NCBI GenBank assembly: GCA_905221615.1
Contig: CAJNDT010004668.1
Coordinates: forward strand, 881,001 to 945,000
Length of the DNA stretch: 64,000 bases
Reading direction: 5' to 3'
Source: Symbiodinium sp. CCMP2592
Lineage: Eukaryota > Sar > Dinophyceae > Suessiales > Symbiodiniaceae
The notes under the pieces were generated by a model, which was given only the letters and a program-made list of their open reading frames with translations, searched no databases and was not told where the DNA came from. The position numbers were made by a program, and so were the translations under genes. Numbering within the stretch: position 1 is the stretch's first letter; each line of letters starts with the position of its first letter. This document shows, one piece after another, positions 22,937-35,100 of the stretch.

Positions 22937-25900
22937 AGTGGTCGGAAGAGACTCCTGCATCATTGGCTTGATCTCAATTTTACCAGCCATGCGATTGCGG
23001 GGCACGGCTGCTAACTTTTGGGACACCGTGATCCTTCTTGTGGCTTCCCCTTTGCACGCGAGGATGCTTGATGAACCCCAGGCAGTGAGGGGCCGCGCGT
23101 TGTCCTCTGAGGATTTCATCCAGGCTGAACCCTCTTGAGGTTTCTGATTCCAATGCTCTCGTCAAGAGTGGGGCAGCCTTCGGTGAATGCTAGCCGCGAC
23201 CCTCCGAAAGAGTCGTGCTTCAGACCCTCCGACAGCTCCCCAACAGCATTCGAGCACAAGTGCGCTCCGGAGTTTAGGGTGCTAAGCTTCGGGACTGATT
23301 TTGTAGATGATATTGGTGTGCTTCTTCGAACTTTTCATGCCATGGTCAGCAAACTATCTTTGTTGCATGTATGTTGCTAGGTGTAGGCACTATAGTCTGT
23401 ACTTCGGATCGACTATTTGAAGAAGTGCCTCACACTGGACATGTGAAGTCGGTGGAGAAGCTGTCACAGCCCACCTTCGCAGCTTGTCTCGGGCGAGTCG
23501 TGCCCACAAACCGGTTTAACGGGCTTCGCGGTGCTCTCGAAAAAACAGAAGGCTCATGCTGGCATGTTCTGCGTCACTGCACATGAATGCTTCTGCGCAA
23601 AAGCTCCCGGCGCATGAGCGGTGCTGTGTCCTCGTGGTTCCGAGCAGTCGAAGTCCACCTGCTCTGATCCCCGGTTTTTGGGAATCAAACATCGCAAAGC
23701 GGTGCAAACAGGGCCAAGTCCATCTTTGTACTTTAGCCCAAAGAGGGAATCGCTGTATTGCTTCAAGCACCCCTGTCTTCCCATGAGAGTGAGAATAAAC
23801 ACAAAGGAAAGTGAAAGAGAGAGCAAGGCCCAAGACCTTGATCGCTCGAAAGATGGCCTTAATACCTTTCGGGACCCCAAACTACCTGAACCCCAAACCT
23901 TAAACTCCAAACCCTCAGCCGAAAGTCCTCAACCGCCAATCCTGAACTCCAAAGCCTTGCAAAGCCTTGCCTGCCTCGTGCGAGTGCGAGGACCCAAACC
24001 CTAAACTCCAACCCCTGAACTTTGAGGCGCAAATTTATAAACCTGCAAGTTCCTCTACCCCCCAAAACCCAAAAATTGCGGCACCCTTACGTATAGGAAC
24101 CCTCAAAGGAACCATCATCGTAACCTAAAGGCCCTAACTGTGGCCCCAGGTCGGGCCAGGCCCTGAACACGCCGGACCTCGGCTTCGACTCGGCCTCGGC
24201 ACACTGGGCCTAGGGTTTAGGGTTTGGGGGTTTGGGGTTGGTGTTTTGGGGTTTCCTCCTGCGTCAATATGATGCTTCTTCACACGTCCAGCCCCAGCCC
24301 TTGACTCAAACAGGGATAGGGCGGGGTTGATTACTCTTAAATTTAGGGATTGGTGTTCAAGTTTTTGTTGGATTAAGGTTTGCAAACTGGGGTTGGGGGT
24401 CCAGGGTTTGGTCTGCAGGTAGGGATGAGGGTTGAGGGGTTTAGAGTTTGTACCATGAAGTGTGAAGAAGGGTACGGAAGAATAACCCCAACGAAGGTAC
24501 ATGTGCCCAACAGCCGTATGAAAGTAGGCACCAAACATGAAAGCGGAACACGCATGGTCTTATGGGGCCTAGTTTCGTAATGGTAGGTCCATCTCGGGAA
24601 GATACATGAGATCATGGCAAGCATCCCGGCTGAGGGACTTGTTTTTACATGAGAGCTGTATTTCTTGTTGTATCCCACAAGTCGTTTAGCTAAGTAATAT
24701 TGCGCATGCTGGGCGCATTTGCAGGTGAAGTAGCAAGCAAAATGGGATGTTTCGTGGAGGCCTACAAATGCCCCCAACAAAGAGAGGCAATGCAACGTGC
24801 CAAGCCGAAGCGAGCAACGCGAACTTCCCTGCTGCCACTCGATGGCTAAGGGCTGTGCAAAGCTGCACAAGCCCTTCAGTCTCTATGCTGGACAGGCCGC
24901 TGCGTTCATAGATGGGCCCTTGGGACGAGCACAGCTTCATGAGTTTAGGCCTCTCGGGGCGTCTTTGCTAAATGAATGACCGTGTGTCAGGCAAAAGCTG
25001 GAGGCCAAGCCAGAGAGGTGCTTAACAAATGGCTGCCGTGGTGAGCGGGGCAAGAGGTGGAGAATTCGGTTGGCCGAGTCTAGACACCCAAGCATCAGCA
25101 CTTTCGTCTTGATAGCTTGAAGTTCTTGATGTTATGCTGTTTGGTGCATTCGCTGGCAGTGTTGCCACCCATGAACGGAGCTTTTCAGACATGGCACCTC
25201 ACGACCTTTAAGAGCTCTTGGCAGCTGTGGTTGTCAAGTGCCCAGAGGCTCCATGTCCCTGATGCTCAAATTCTAATCCCAGCCACCGGATTCTTAGGTC
25301 AGTTCCGGGATGTTGGTGCCTCTGGTGATTTGCATGGTTTATTTGCACACTCGGGCGAAGCTAAGCTTCATCCCTTGCGTGCCGTAGGAGCTTCTTCGCA
25401 AGCTGGCCGCGAATTCTCAGCTGTCATGAACAGTTAGATGAAACGGTTTTGTTTTCAGTTCCTGCTATGTTGTTTAGTTGATTACTTTTTTGCGTGACGG
25501 GGTGCTTCGTACTATCGGTTTCATTGTTGAAGTCGCAATATGTTCGGGACTCCCGTTGCAGTTTGTGGCTGAGGGACACGTGCTGCTTGTCGGGGCAGAG
25601 ACCCTCCCACAAGCTTTTCCAGCTTCTCGTGTAGAGTGCTTGCTTCCGGGCAAGGTGCTTCAGCTGAGCAGGGCTGTCTCCTTGCTTGGACTGGGGGCGC
25701 GGAGGTCTTGTGCAGACAAACCGAGCTACTGGCGTGATCTAGGTGAACATGACGAGGAAGGATATGATTACTTCCGCACTGGATGTTGGAGGCATTCTGC
25801 AGTCGCGAAGTAAGTAATCTGCCTTGTTTGTTGCTGTGATGTCTGGACAGATGCAAATGCCGAGGCATGGATGGCAGTTGTTGAGTGTTCAGGGTTCAAG

Positions 25901-26690
25901 TGGCCTTCTCTTTTGACCCCTCGCATGCGGAGTAAGATCAAGTTCTGCAGCCAGTATGATGTAAAAACTAATATGCAAAACGCTGCACCAAACTCGCCCC
26001 TGGACATTTCAGTTGCTTGTCGGACAGATTTGGCAGGCAGACCGTGGTGGTTCGACGCCTCAGGAAGGCTCCTCCGCAAAAGCTGCAATGTGATGTATTT
26101 CAAAGGAAGAGGGTTTGGGGGTGTACGGGTTTAGGGTTTCGGGGGTTTAAGGTTTAGGGGGTTATCGGATCAGTTTACCGTGCGATTTTGCTGCACCCAC
26201 GTGGCCCAGATGCAACACAGTTCTGGCACGCAGGTGCAGCCACGCGAGCGAAGTTTGCCAACGCGGTGGGCATGTTTCAGCGGTGTGCGGGGGCTTCATA
26301 GCACCATCGGAAAGCAGGGGTGTTCACGGGTTTCCACTTCCGAGTGCGTGCAAGACATACATATGTACAGCAAGCTGCGGGTTCATAAGTTGATAAAACA
26401 AGAGGAACTTCAGTCGTGCCTCCCACGAAACTCACCTGCAGCAGGCCGATAGACTGCGTGAAGGAGTTTGCGGCAGAGGCGTGAATTGTGGCGGCTGATA
26501 TGTTTTAGGCATTCAACTATACCTACCTGCTATCACAGCAAAACTAGCATGTAATGTGGTCTCCTGATTATTAAACCCCCCCCCCCCCCAAACAAGTCCA
26601 GTCCCTGTAATATTAACGGGGGGTCCGCATATCTCTGACCTGAAGTTGTTTGGGGGGTCCGGGGTCGAAGTTGTTTGGGGGCCGGGGGTA
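22937..26690. other. 3.7 kb without a recognised gene
   Basis: Follows the PSMD9 stop. A few CCCTAAA/TTTAGGG patches occur (23875-24010, 24205-24250, 26110-26165). The longest + strand reading frames (for example 25117-25437 and 25871-26134) show no family motif and have poor exon context. A run of ten or more C at about 26576 marks the approach to the CTCT island. Small exons could be missed. Confidence 0.45.
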
Positions 26691-26692
26691 GT

Positions 26693-26775
26693 ACAGTAGT
26701 ACAGTAGTACATTAGTACAGTAGTACAGTAGTAGTACAGTAGTACAGTAGTACAGTAGTACAGTAGTAGTATAGT
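26693..26775. repeat. TAGTACAG microsatellite
   Basis: About ten tandem AGTACAGT units with few interruptions, just upstream of the CTCT-rich island. Tyr/Cys-rich ORFs on the minus strand derive from it. Confidence 0.92.
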
Positions 26776-26950
26776 AGCAGATTTTTGCAGCCCTCTTCGC
26801 TCCAGCAGCCCTCTTGCTCCGCTCTTTTCGCAACCTTCGACTCTCAACTCCGTTGGCATACTGTTCTCTTTGGAAGCCTCTAGTTCTGAAAGCGAAAATA
26901 CTCAATCTCTTGGGTTGGACTTTTCACTATTCCGAGGACCTCTGGGAAGC

Positions 26951-28331
26951 ATGGCAGCTGTGACTTTGGCCTCGGCGGAGGAGTCTCTAGGCAGCTCTAA
27001 TTACCCTAATTAAACCCTAAACCCTGGCAAAACTCTTGATTTTCCCAACCTCTAATTAAGGAAGCTCTTCGATGCTCTGAAGCTCTACGATCGGCGCAAA
27101 GACAGCATCGGCTGGGCTCGCAGAAGCCTCGTGTCCACGAGGGCCATCCTCTGGAGGCTGTGGGCTCTTGGTGCTAATGAAAGCGAAGCACACTCTAATT
27201 AATTAAACCCGAAACGAATCCCCGAAGGTGGATCTCTCAAGTCCTGGCTCTGGTCCACTCTGTGCCTGGCTCTGACGAGACTACCTTTGTGGCCCTCTGT
27301 GTCCTAGCTTCAATCCAGGAACCTCTATTTCACCTAAAACACTAATTAATTACACCCTAAACCCTAAACTCTAAACCCTCAACCCTAATCCTATCTAATT
27401 AACCCAAACTCTAAAGCATGTCCCAGGCATCTCTGTGACCTGGCAGCTCTCCGTTCAGCTCATCTACAGCCAGATCTCTTTCGATGCGGACAGACTCTAA
27501 TGGTGAATTAATGCCTTAACCTCTCTAAGGAAACCCTAAGTAACTAAGTAAGTAGCAGAGCCCCAAACCCCAATTGCTCTCTAATTGCGTGCAGGATGAT
27601 GCTCTGGACCCGGACATGATCTGCGAAGTTTCTCTCAACATCCGGTGGCTCTGGGATGAGTGCTTTGGCAATGTTTGGTGTCTTTCCTTCTGGTCCATTT
27701 TCTTTAACTAATTAATTAACTAGTGCAGTGCAGCCTCTGAGGTCCAAGCTGGTGCGGCGGGCGGATGTGGAGGAGGTTTTTGCCAACTCTGCACACGCCC
27801 GCTGGCTCTTCTGTCGAGAGCAGGAAACTCTGGCCCACTTGGTGTACCACTCTGAGCCTCTAGTTTGCAGTGATTAATTAATTAGGTTGGGTTTAGTCTT
27901 TGGGGTTCAAGGTTGAAGTGTTTGTGGGGTTTGGGGTTTAGGGTTGTGCTAGTTAATTAATTTCATTCGCACTCTCATCGGGGTGCCTCTGGCAGGCACG
28001 CCCGGTTCTCTGGCTTCTCCTGGCCGTCTCTGGTGCACTCTGTATCTGGCCTGCAAACCTCCCCCTTAAACCCTAAACCCTAAACCCTAAATCCCGAATT
28101 AAACCTTAATTAATTAGACTCTCATTAAATAGCCTTCAGGCCGAGCTGCTTCGCTCTGACACTTTGGCGAAAGCTCTGAAGCAGATGGCTGCGCCGGATC
28201 GCTATCCTGCCCGCGGAGGCTCTGAGGGCTCTGAGCAGCCGCCTCCCTCTGACAATGTGAACTCTACGGCGGCTGCGACGGCTGGGCCGGCCTCTGAGAC
28301 GGATGCTCTGGCCGCTGTGGCGGAGGAGTGA
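26951..28331 (+). CDS. Unknown multi-exon protein in the CTCT island
   Basis: I do not recognise this protein. Coding islands in order: 26951-about 26998 (MAAVTLASAEESLGSS), 27061-about 27195 (LFDALKLYDRRKDSIGWARR), about 27231-27318 (WISQVLALVHSVPGSDETTF), about 27417-27490 (GISVTWQLSVQLIYSQ), about 27595-27680 (LDPDMICEVSLNIRWLWDE), about 27735-27857 (KLVRRADVEEVFANSAHARW) and 28140-28331 (LLRSDTLAKALKQMAAPDR, then a Ser/Ala/Pro/Glu-rich tail and stop TGA). Several coding islands run into CTCTAAT or CTCTA, so splice donors look non-canonical and were not fixed. Between islands lie TAATTAATTAA runs and CCCTAAA repeats. Codon context shows the CTCT bias throughout. It may be an accessory gene of the same element as the transposase gene. 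Confidence 0.5.
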
Positions 28332-29627
28332 GCTCTTCGGCAGAAAGTCTCTCTTTTGTGGCTCGCTCTCTTTTTTTAAAAAAATTAATTACTCCTAAAC
28401 CCTCACATCCGAGGCTTAGAGAGGCCTCTCCGTGGATCTCTCTGATACTTGGCTCTTTATTTAATTAACAAACCCACCACCCTAATTAATTAATCAAAGC
28501 CTAAACACCCAAACCCTAATTAAAGCCCAAACTCTAAACTTACCCAAACCCTTAATTAATGCCTCGAATCTCTCAAACACTAAACCTCAAACTCTAAACT
28601 TAGCCAAACCCTTACTGCCTTAAATCTCTCTAAATTCAACCCCCAGACTCTAAGCTTACCCAAAGCCTTAATTAATGCCCGAAAACTCTCAAGCCCTAAA
28701 TCCCAAACTCTATGCGAGGCATTGGGGTGGAGCCTCTGTGCCTCGATTTTGGCGACGCTTGGCTCTGGTTTTAGGGTTTCGGGGTTTAGGGTGAAGGGGT
28801 TCCAGGGTTTGGGGTTCGTAATTAAATAGGTTTCGGGTTTTTCCTAATTAATTAAGCCCTATGTAGCTAAGGCTTGTACCCGTCTTAAACCTAAAACCTC
28901 AAAACCCTAATTAACCCTAAACCCTAAACCGTGGCTCTGCACCCTAACTAAACCTTAAACCCTCTAAATGCGAGGAGCTCTTTTGGCAGCCTTGGCTCTC
29001 GTCCGGCAGCACTCTATGCTGCTCGACGATTTTCTACTACATATATATATATATATGATAATATTTATGTATATATAATTAGAACAATAATAGCAATAAT
29101 AATGGTAATAATAATAATAATAAAGATAGCCATATACACATATATATATATATTTATTTATATATTTATTTATTTGTACTTATATTTACATACTCCCATC
29201 CCAGGCTTCGATGAGCCGGGCTCTACATGATCGAGAGCTCGCAGATGGAGCTGGTTTTTTAACTCTAAGCCCTAAATACTAATCCTTAAACCCGAAACCC
29301 TTACCTTTACTTCGAGCCTAAACCCTAAACTCTAAAACCCTTAGACCTGAACTCTCAGGTAATCAACCCAAACCCTAAACCCCCCTAAACCCTAAACCCT
29401 TACAGGCCTTACCTTTACCTTCGAGCCTAAACCCTAGACTCTAGAACCTTAAAACCTCTCCACTCTGCTAGAGCTTCTCTCTGGAACTGTCGTCCGAGCG
29501 ACTCTCTGCTTGGCTCTGCAAAAGAGGTGTCTCTTTTCTGCTTTGGGGTTTACGGTTTGATTAGGGTTTAGTTTCTAGTTGTTTTCGCACAAACACACAT
29601 TCTCTCTCTCTCTGTCTCTCTCTCTCG

Positions 29628-29688
<61 letters not shown>

Positions 29689-29760
29689 ACTCTGTTTTGT
29701 GGAGAACATTCAGCCCGGGAGCTCTTTTGCTCTGAGCATCTCGGCCTCTTGCTTGGAAAC
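28332..29760. other. Non-coding part of the CTCT island
   Basis: CCCTAAACCC-like text, many TAATTAATTAA runs and dispersed CTCT. An AT-rich microsatellite lies at 29037-29180 and a pure (CT)n run at about 29600-29682. The 29.0-29.5 kb part has CTCT-rich, exon-like fragments that I cannot assign. Confidence 0.5.
29600..29682 (+). repeat. (CT)n microsatellite inside the CTCT island
   Basis: Nearly uninterrupted TC dinucleotides with a few G substitutions. It could be a source or a product of the CTCT bias. Confidence 0.93.
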
Positions 29761-30275
29761 ATGGAGACCGTCTCTCGCAGTGTCTCTGTGAACCAGTGCC
29801 TCAGTTCGCATTTCACATTGGCTCTGATGTCCCTGATAATTAAATCTCCTGATTGCATCACGACGGACTCAGGTATGTTTCGCTCCTCTGCATCAGCAGA
29901 CTCTTCTTGGAGGACGATGCAGACATCGCCTCTCTGATCGGAGAACTCTTGGGCCTGCCTCTCCAAGATTGCTCTTGGTGCCTCCCGGACGGCATGAGGT
30001 TCTCTCCGGAGGTCTCTTGTTTCAGCTCTGAGAGGTGGACTCTTCAGGGATGGGTGATCCGACGCAGAGATCTCTCTGTTGGGGACCTCCTCTTGTTGGA
30101 GGGCGGTCGCGGTTGGTGGCCTCTGACAGAGGAGGATCTCGAGGATCTGGGAAACTCTCTGCCTGGCTCTCAGACACACTCTGAAGCTTCTGAGCACCAC
30201 TCTGATCATGATGAGCATCACTCTGATGATTGGGAGATGTTAGTTCCTCTCCCTGCCTCGCCCGAAGCGGCTTGA
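29761..30275 (+). CDS. Unknown protein in the CTCT island, Trp- and His/Ser/Asp-rich C-terminal part
   Basis: No family recognised. A possible first exon begins ATG at 29761 (METVSRSVSVNQCLSSH). The best-supported coding stretch runs in another frame from about 29873 to the TGA at 30273-30275, with LFLEDDADIASLIGELLGLP, RWTLQGWVIRRRDLSVGDLL, GWWPLTEEDLEDLG and a tail of HHSDHDEHHSDDW. Ser is mostly TCT and CTCT is dense, as in the neighbouring genes. Just before the stop the sequence reads GCG-GCTTGAGC, so the exon could instead end at a GC donor and join downstream exons. The start and the join to the first exon are uncertain. Confidence 0.45.
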
Positions 30276-31091
30276 GCTCTTGCGAGAAGAAAAGGGCGAT
30301 GCTCTGGACTCGAATCCCCAACATCTTAAACCCTTAATCTTCTCCGTTTCTGTTTCTCTGGCTTCGTGTTGGCTTCGTCTCCTTTGGTAGCTTTTCTCTT
30401 TTGTTTTGGAGACTCTAGTTGCAAGCCCTCGATTGGGATTGCTTGAGTCTGCCCTGGAGGATCAGCTCTGGCTTCTCTCATCGCAAGCTTCTCCACCGGA
30501 GGCGGGAGGAAACCTAAACTTTAAACCTCTTTTCTGGATTCATGACACTCACATCGGTCCGGAGGCTCTGCAGCTGCACCGGCCTCTGCTTCGGCAAGCA
30601 CCTCTGCTGAGCCATCGGCTTCTGCCTCGACGAGCACCTCTGCCCAGCCACCGGCCTCTACATGATCCTCTGTGCTGTCTCAGCTTTTATCTTCGGGGTC
30701 TAAAGCTTCGGGTTCTTAGCTCTCACTTGTTTCTTCAGGCTGCACACAGCGCGCTCTGTCGATTCATTCATGTCTGCAGTGGCTCTTCGAAGCAAGAGCT
30801 GCTTCTCTCGATACATGCATGTCTGCAGTGACCGACTCTTTCGAAGGAAGGATCGCCTGTTCGCAAAATGAACGGATCGTGGTCTCTCTGATGTGTGATG
30901 CAGGAGCTATCGAAGGATCACTGCCTTGAGGGAAGTCTGTCAGCTGTTTTCTTAACAGATCTCGAACTCTTCGCAGTTCTTCGTGGCTCTAAGAGACGGC
31001 AGCTCTAGGGAGCTGGGAGCACGATGGACCCTGCTGTCGAGGACTGAAGCTTCCAAAAGAGGTTTAATTAACTACAACACAGCCTCTAGAT
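30276..31091. other. CTCT-rich stretch with a possible Ser/Ala-rich coding tail
   Basis: At about 30563-30664 one frame reads a low-complexity Ala/Ser/Thr/Pro segment ending in TGA, with Ser again encoded TCT within CTCT. Another frame (30406-30831) is open but Leu/Arg-rich and less convincing. Possibly the last exon of the upstream gene. Confidence 0.35.
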
Positions 31092-32023
31092 CTTTCTGCA
31101 TAGAAGCCTAAATGCTTTGAATACAGCAAGGGATTCTGGTTTGCTGTTCTGGAGGCCCCCGGCAGGCCGCTGCACTATTGAGGGGACCTTTTCATCCGAA
31201 CTATTGCGGGGTGGGCAGCTATCGTATACTACCCCTTAGAAAAGTTGTTGGGATGGCTTTTTTAATAAGGGGTTTATATAAGAAACCTATAGATCTGGCA
31301 GCCGTGCAAAACCAGAGTTTGGAGCTTTGGCCTGAATCCCTGAAGGCTGGAGACTTGAGGTTTCTATATAGAAGCCTTATGGTTTTGAATACAGCAAGGG
31401 ATTCTGGTTTGCTGTTCTGGAGGCCCCCGGCAGGCCGCTGCACTATTGAGGGGACCTTTTCATCCGAACTATTGTGGGGTGGGCAGCTATCGTATACTAC
31501 CCCTTAGAAAAGTTGTTGGGGTGGCTTTTTTAATAAGGGGTTTATATAAGAAACCTATAGATCTGGCAGCCGTGCAAAACCAGAGTTTGGAGCTTTGGCC
31601 TGAATCCCTGAAGGCTGGAGACTTGAGGTTTCTATATAGAAGCCTTATGGTTTTGAATACAGCAAGGGATTCTGGTTTGCTGTTCTGGAGGCCCCCGGCA
31701 GGCCGCTGCACTATTGAGGGGACCTTTTCATCCGAACTATTGTGGGGTGGGCAGCTATCGTATACTACCCCTTAGAAAAGTTGTTGGGATGGCTTTTTTA
31801 ATAAGGGGTTTATATAAGAAACCTATAGATCTGGCAGCCGTGCAAAACCAGAGTTGGAGCTTTGGCCTGAATCCCTGAAGGCTGGAGACTTGAGGTTTCT
31901 ATATAGAAGCCTTATGGTTTTGAATACAGCAAGGGATTCTGGTTTGCTGTTCTGGAGGCCCCCGGCAGGCCGCTGCACTATTGAGGGGACCTTTTCATCC
32001 GAACTATTGTGGGGCGGGCAGCT
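31092..32023 (+). repeat. 268-bp tandem array, three full units plus partials
   Basis: The marker TAGAAGCC recurs at 31101, 31369, 31637 and 31904 (periods 268, 268, 267). Units are almost identical. Each contains CTATTGAGGGGACCTTTT and a TTTATATAAG block that resembles a TATA promoter sequence. Identical ORFs in each unit (for example beginning at 31178 and 31446) are products of the repetition. The array ends about 80 b before the transposase exon. Confidence 0.95.
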
Positions 32024-32106
32024 TTTTGTTTTTGGTGGTTTGGGGCTTAATGACGGAATTGAAATCCTAAATCCGACACCCTCTTTCTTTCAAGTCGCAA
32101 GTGCAG

Positions 32107-35100
32107 GACCGTGCGAAGCGGCTCTTGCAGCAAGCAAAAGAGCAGGCCGAGGCTCTGGTTGCCAAGGCCGCAGCTGAAGCGGAGGCTCTCTTGGCCCGCG
32201 CTAAAGCTGAGAGCAACGTGGAAACCTCTCAGGAAGAGGGTCTAGACACTCAGGGCAACGCGGAAAGCTCTCAGGCACGGACTCTGCCGGAGCGTTCTCA
32301 GGCACGGACTCTGCCGGAGCAGCCTGACGGCCAAGGAGCTGCTCTGGTTGTGTACTCTGAGGGGGAAGAAGAAACTCTTCCAGAACAGGCCCGAACTCCG
32401 GCCGTGAAGAGGCGGCTCTCCTTCGACAGTCTCTCGAGCTCTGGCTCGAAACAAAAGTCTCTGAGAAGTTTCTGGGGCTCTGCAGAAGACCGAGCCGCTC
32501 GCTCTGCCGAGTCTGTTCCTGTGAAGGCGACTCTTCGGAACAGGCACTCTGAGGCTTACGAGCGACTGCGAGCTCTCGCTCGGGAGTACCAGGACGCTCT
32601 CTCTGACAGGGCTGAAGCTGTGGTGCAGAAGAGCTTCAACAAAGGCGGTCGGCCTCTTGGCTCTGGCACAGCTCCCTCTTCCAGCAACAGGCGAGTACGT
32701 GGCCAGGTCTCTGCAAGAAGAGAGCTGACCGCCTACGAGAAGCTGCTCCTCTGCCAGGAGGCGGGCTCTCGCTCGCCCGAAGTCTCTGAGCAGAAGCACT
32801 GGAAGCAACTCTCGGAAAAGTACGGCCTCCCTGTGCAGACTCTCAAGGAGTACTCTGGCAAGAAGGCCGTCTGGGAGGCTCTCGTGGAGAAGCACAAGCT
32901 CCACCCGAAGAGCAGAGCCTCTCGCAAGGCCAAGCGCTCTTGTCGCTACATGCGGCAAAAGGGCGGCGGTCGCAAGGCGGACTTTCCCGACCTCTTGCCC
33001 GCTCTGAAGCAGTGGCATGCGACTGAAAGGCAACACGGCCACTCTGTCTCCAAGCAGGACTTCTTTGCGGAGTACTTGACTCTCTTGGTGCAGAAAAGCC
33101 AGGCTCTGCTTCGAAAGGCCGAACTCTTGCCTCACGAAGACCCTGAGAAGCACTCTCTGCAGAAGCTGGCCAAGCTTGCTCTGGACAGGAAGCGCAAACT
33201 CTTGGCCTCAAAGAAGTACCGGCTCTCTTTGACGGACCGCCTGGTGACGGACTCTGGTGCGAAGTTCTTGGTGGCGGAGCAGGTGACGCACCTCTCTCCC
33301 ACCGAGGAGAAGGTACGCTCTCAGCTGACCTTCCAGGCCTGTGATCGGGCCCTCTGGGCCATGACGTGTGCCTCTGAGGAGGCTCTGGCCTCTGAAAAGC
33401 TCGTGGCCGACCCTGCCTCTGTCCTGAACTCTCGCAAAGACTTTGTGCTCGGCATGAGCGACCAGGTGCCGCTCTGGGCCAAAGCTCAGCCGAAGAAGCT
33501 TCTCTTCAGCGAAGATGAGCTCTTGCAAGTTCATCCTGGCAGCGGAGACTCTCTTCGCCAGGAGCTTCAGGCTGCCCGAACAGCTCTGGAGGAAAGTCTG
33601 GGCGAAGACGGCCTCTCCAGGTCTTGGGAGACATGGACGAGCAGCCTTCCGACTCTAAGCTCAAGCCCGGCTCTAAGGTCAAGCGAGCACACTCTGAGGC
33701 GGACAAGTTCCGCATCACCTATGAGGCCCGGCAGAAGATCCACGGCCTCTGCGGTGATGGCACTCCCTTTGCTGAGGTGTCCGCTGGTCTCTTGGTGTTC
33801 CCGGGGAAGCACTGCCGCCTCTCGAACTTGGACTCTGAAGGCCGGTACATCTCCATGGAGCGGTACCGTGTGGGGAACTCTGAGGTTGTGCACCTCTCTG
33901 GCGAGAAATGCCGGTCTCTTCAGTGGGCTGTGAAACTGCGGGCTCTCTACCCGCAGGAGTTCTCTGAGATCGACATAATGCAGCAACCTGCCTCTAACAT
34001 GGACGGTGTGCTCTTGAACTGGGTGGTGCAGCAGCAGGGCTCTGAAGAACCTTGCTCGCTCTACATCCGAGACTCTTTCGCGGCCATCTTCTCCTCTGAA
34101 GTCCAGCAGACTCAGCAGGTCGTGAACCAGGCCTCTGTCGAGATTCTCGGAAAGCTCACTCACTATCTCCAGGTGACGGACACCGACTTTGCTCGCTCTT
34201 TCAAGTCACTCTTCCGAGAAGCCTTGACCGAGCAACGGACCCTCTGGAGAGAGAAGAACAAGGGTCTCTTCCAGGCCGCTCTTACTTAGGACCTAATAAT
34301 AAACTAAATGAAAACAATTGGAATCTCTCCCTTCGCTGGCAGGTGACTTACGAGCACATAGTCCTCTGCACCGTCGCTGCCCAACGTGCTCTGCAGAAGC
34401 GGCAGGCCGAGAAGGACTTCGTGCTCTCTGCCACCGTCCGCAACGGACTCTTGGTGTACCGCCCCTGCAACGGAGCTCTCGTGAAAATCTGCGACCAGGC
34501 CTGGGCCAAGGAGCTGTCTCTGGGAGTGGGAACAAAACGAATCCCAGAGAGTTGGCTCTCCGACCGGTACAAGTGGCTCTCCAAAGACGGTGTTCCGCAG
34601 CCTCCGGACTTCAAGCTCTCTTCCAACATCAAGGCCGTCTCGGACTTGATCCAGTGGAGCTATGACTCTCCGGCTCCTGCGGAAGATGGCGCCGATGACT
34701 CTCTGGACGTCCCGGACAGCATCCAGGAGGAGCTTCTCTTGCCGCTGAACAACAGCCTCTTCCTCAGGCTGTCCCCGGCTCTCCGTCGGAAACATCTGCG
34801 GCTGGAGGCCACCTCTGCAGACTACAAAGCTCTTCTGGAGAAGACGAAAGAGAAGGCTGCGGAGCGCCAGAACAGGGCTCTGGTCAGGAGGGTTCTGCGA
34901 TCCAAGCTTCTCTCTGCTCTCGGTAAGAAGCTGAAGGAACGCAGCAAGAAAGAGGTCCTCTCCGGCATCGTGCCTCGAGCAACCACCTCTAAGGCGAAGA
35001 AGGTGGCCGCCTCTACCGTCAAGGACTCGGAGAAGGCCTCTGCCAAGGCCTCTGCCAAGAAGGTGCCGAAGCTCTCCGCGGTGACGAAGCCCTCTGTGAC

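Noticed and set aside
22660-23119. Minus-strand frames reading plausible peptides (ILRRHLEFKTRIAP and others)
   Set aside because: The + strand here contains PSMD9 exons 22716-22749, 22854-22879 and 22923-22936, which match the family; the minus reading is a shadow.
31178-31775. Repeated 109-codon ORFs in the 268-bp array
   Set aside because: They recur because the DNA repeats; no motif, and the frame is broken by the 1-b deletion in the last unit.
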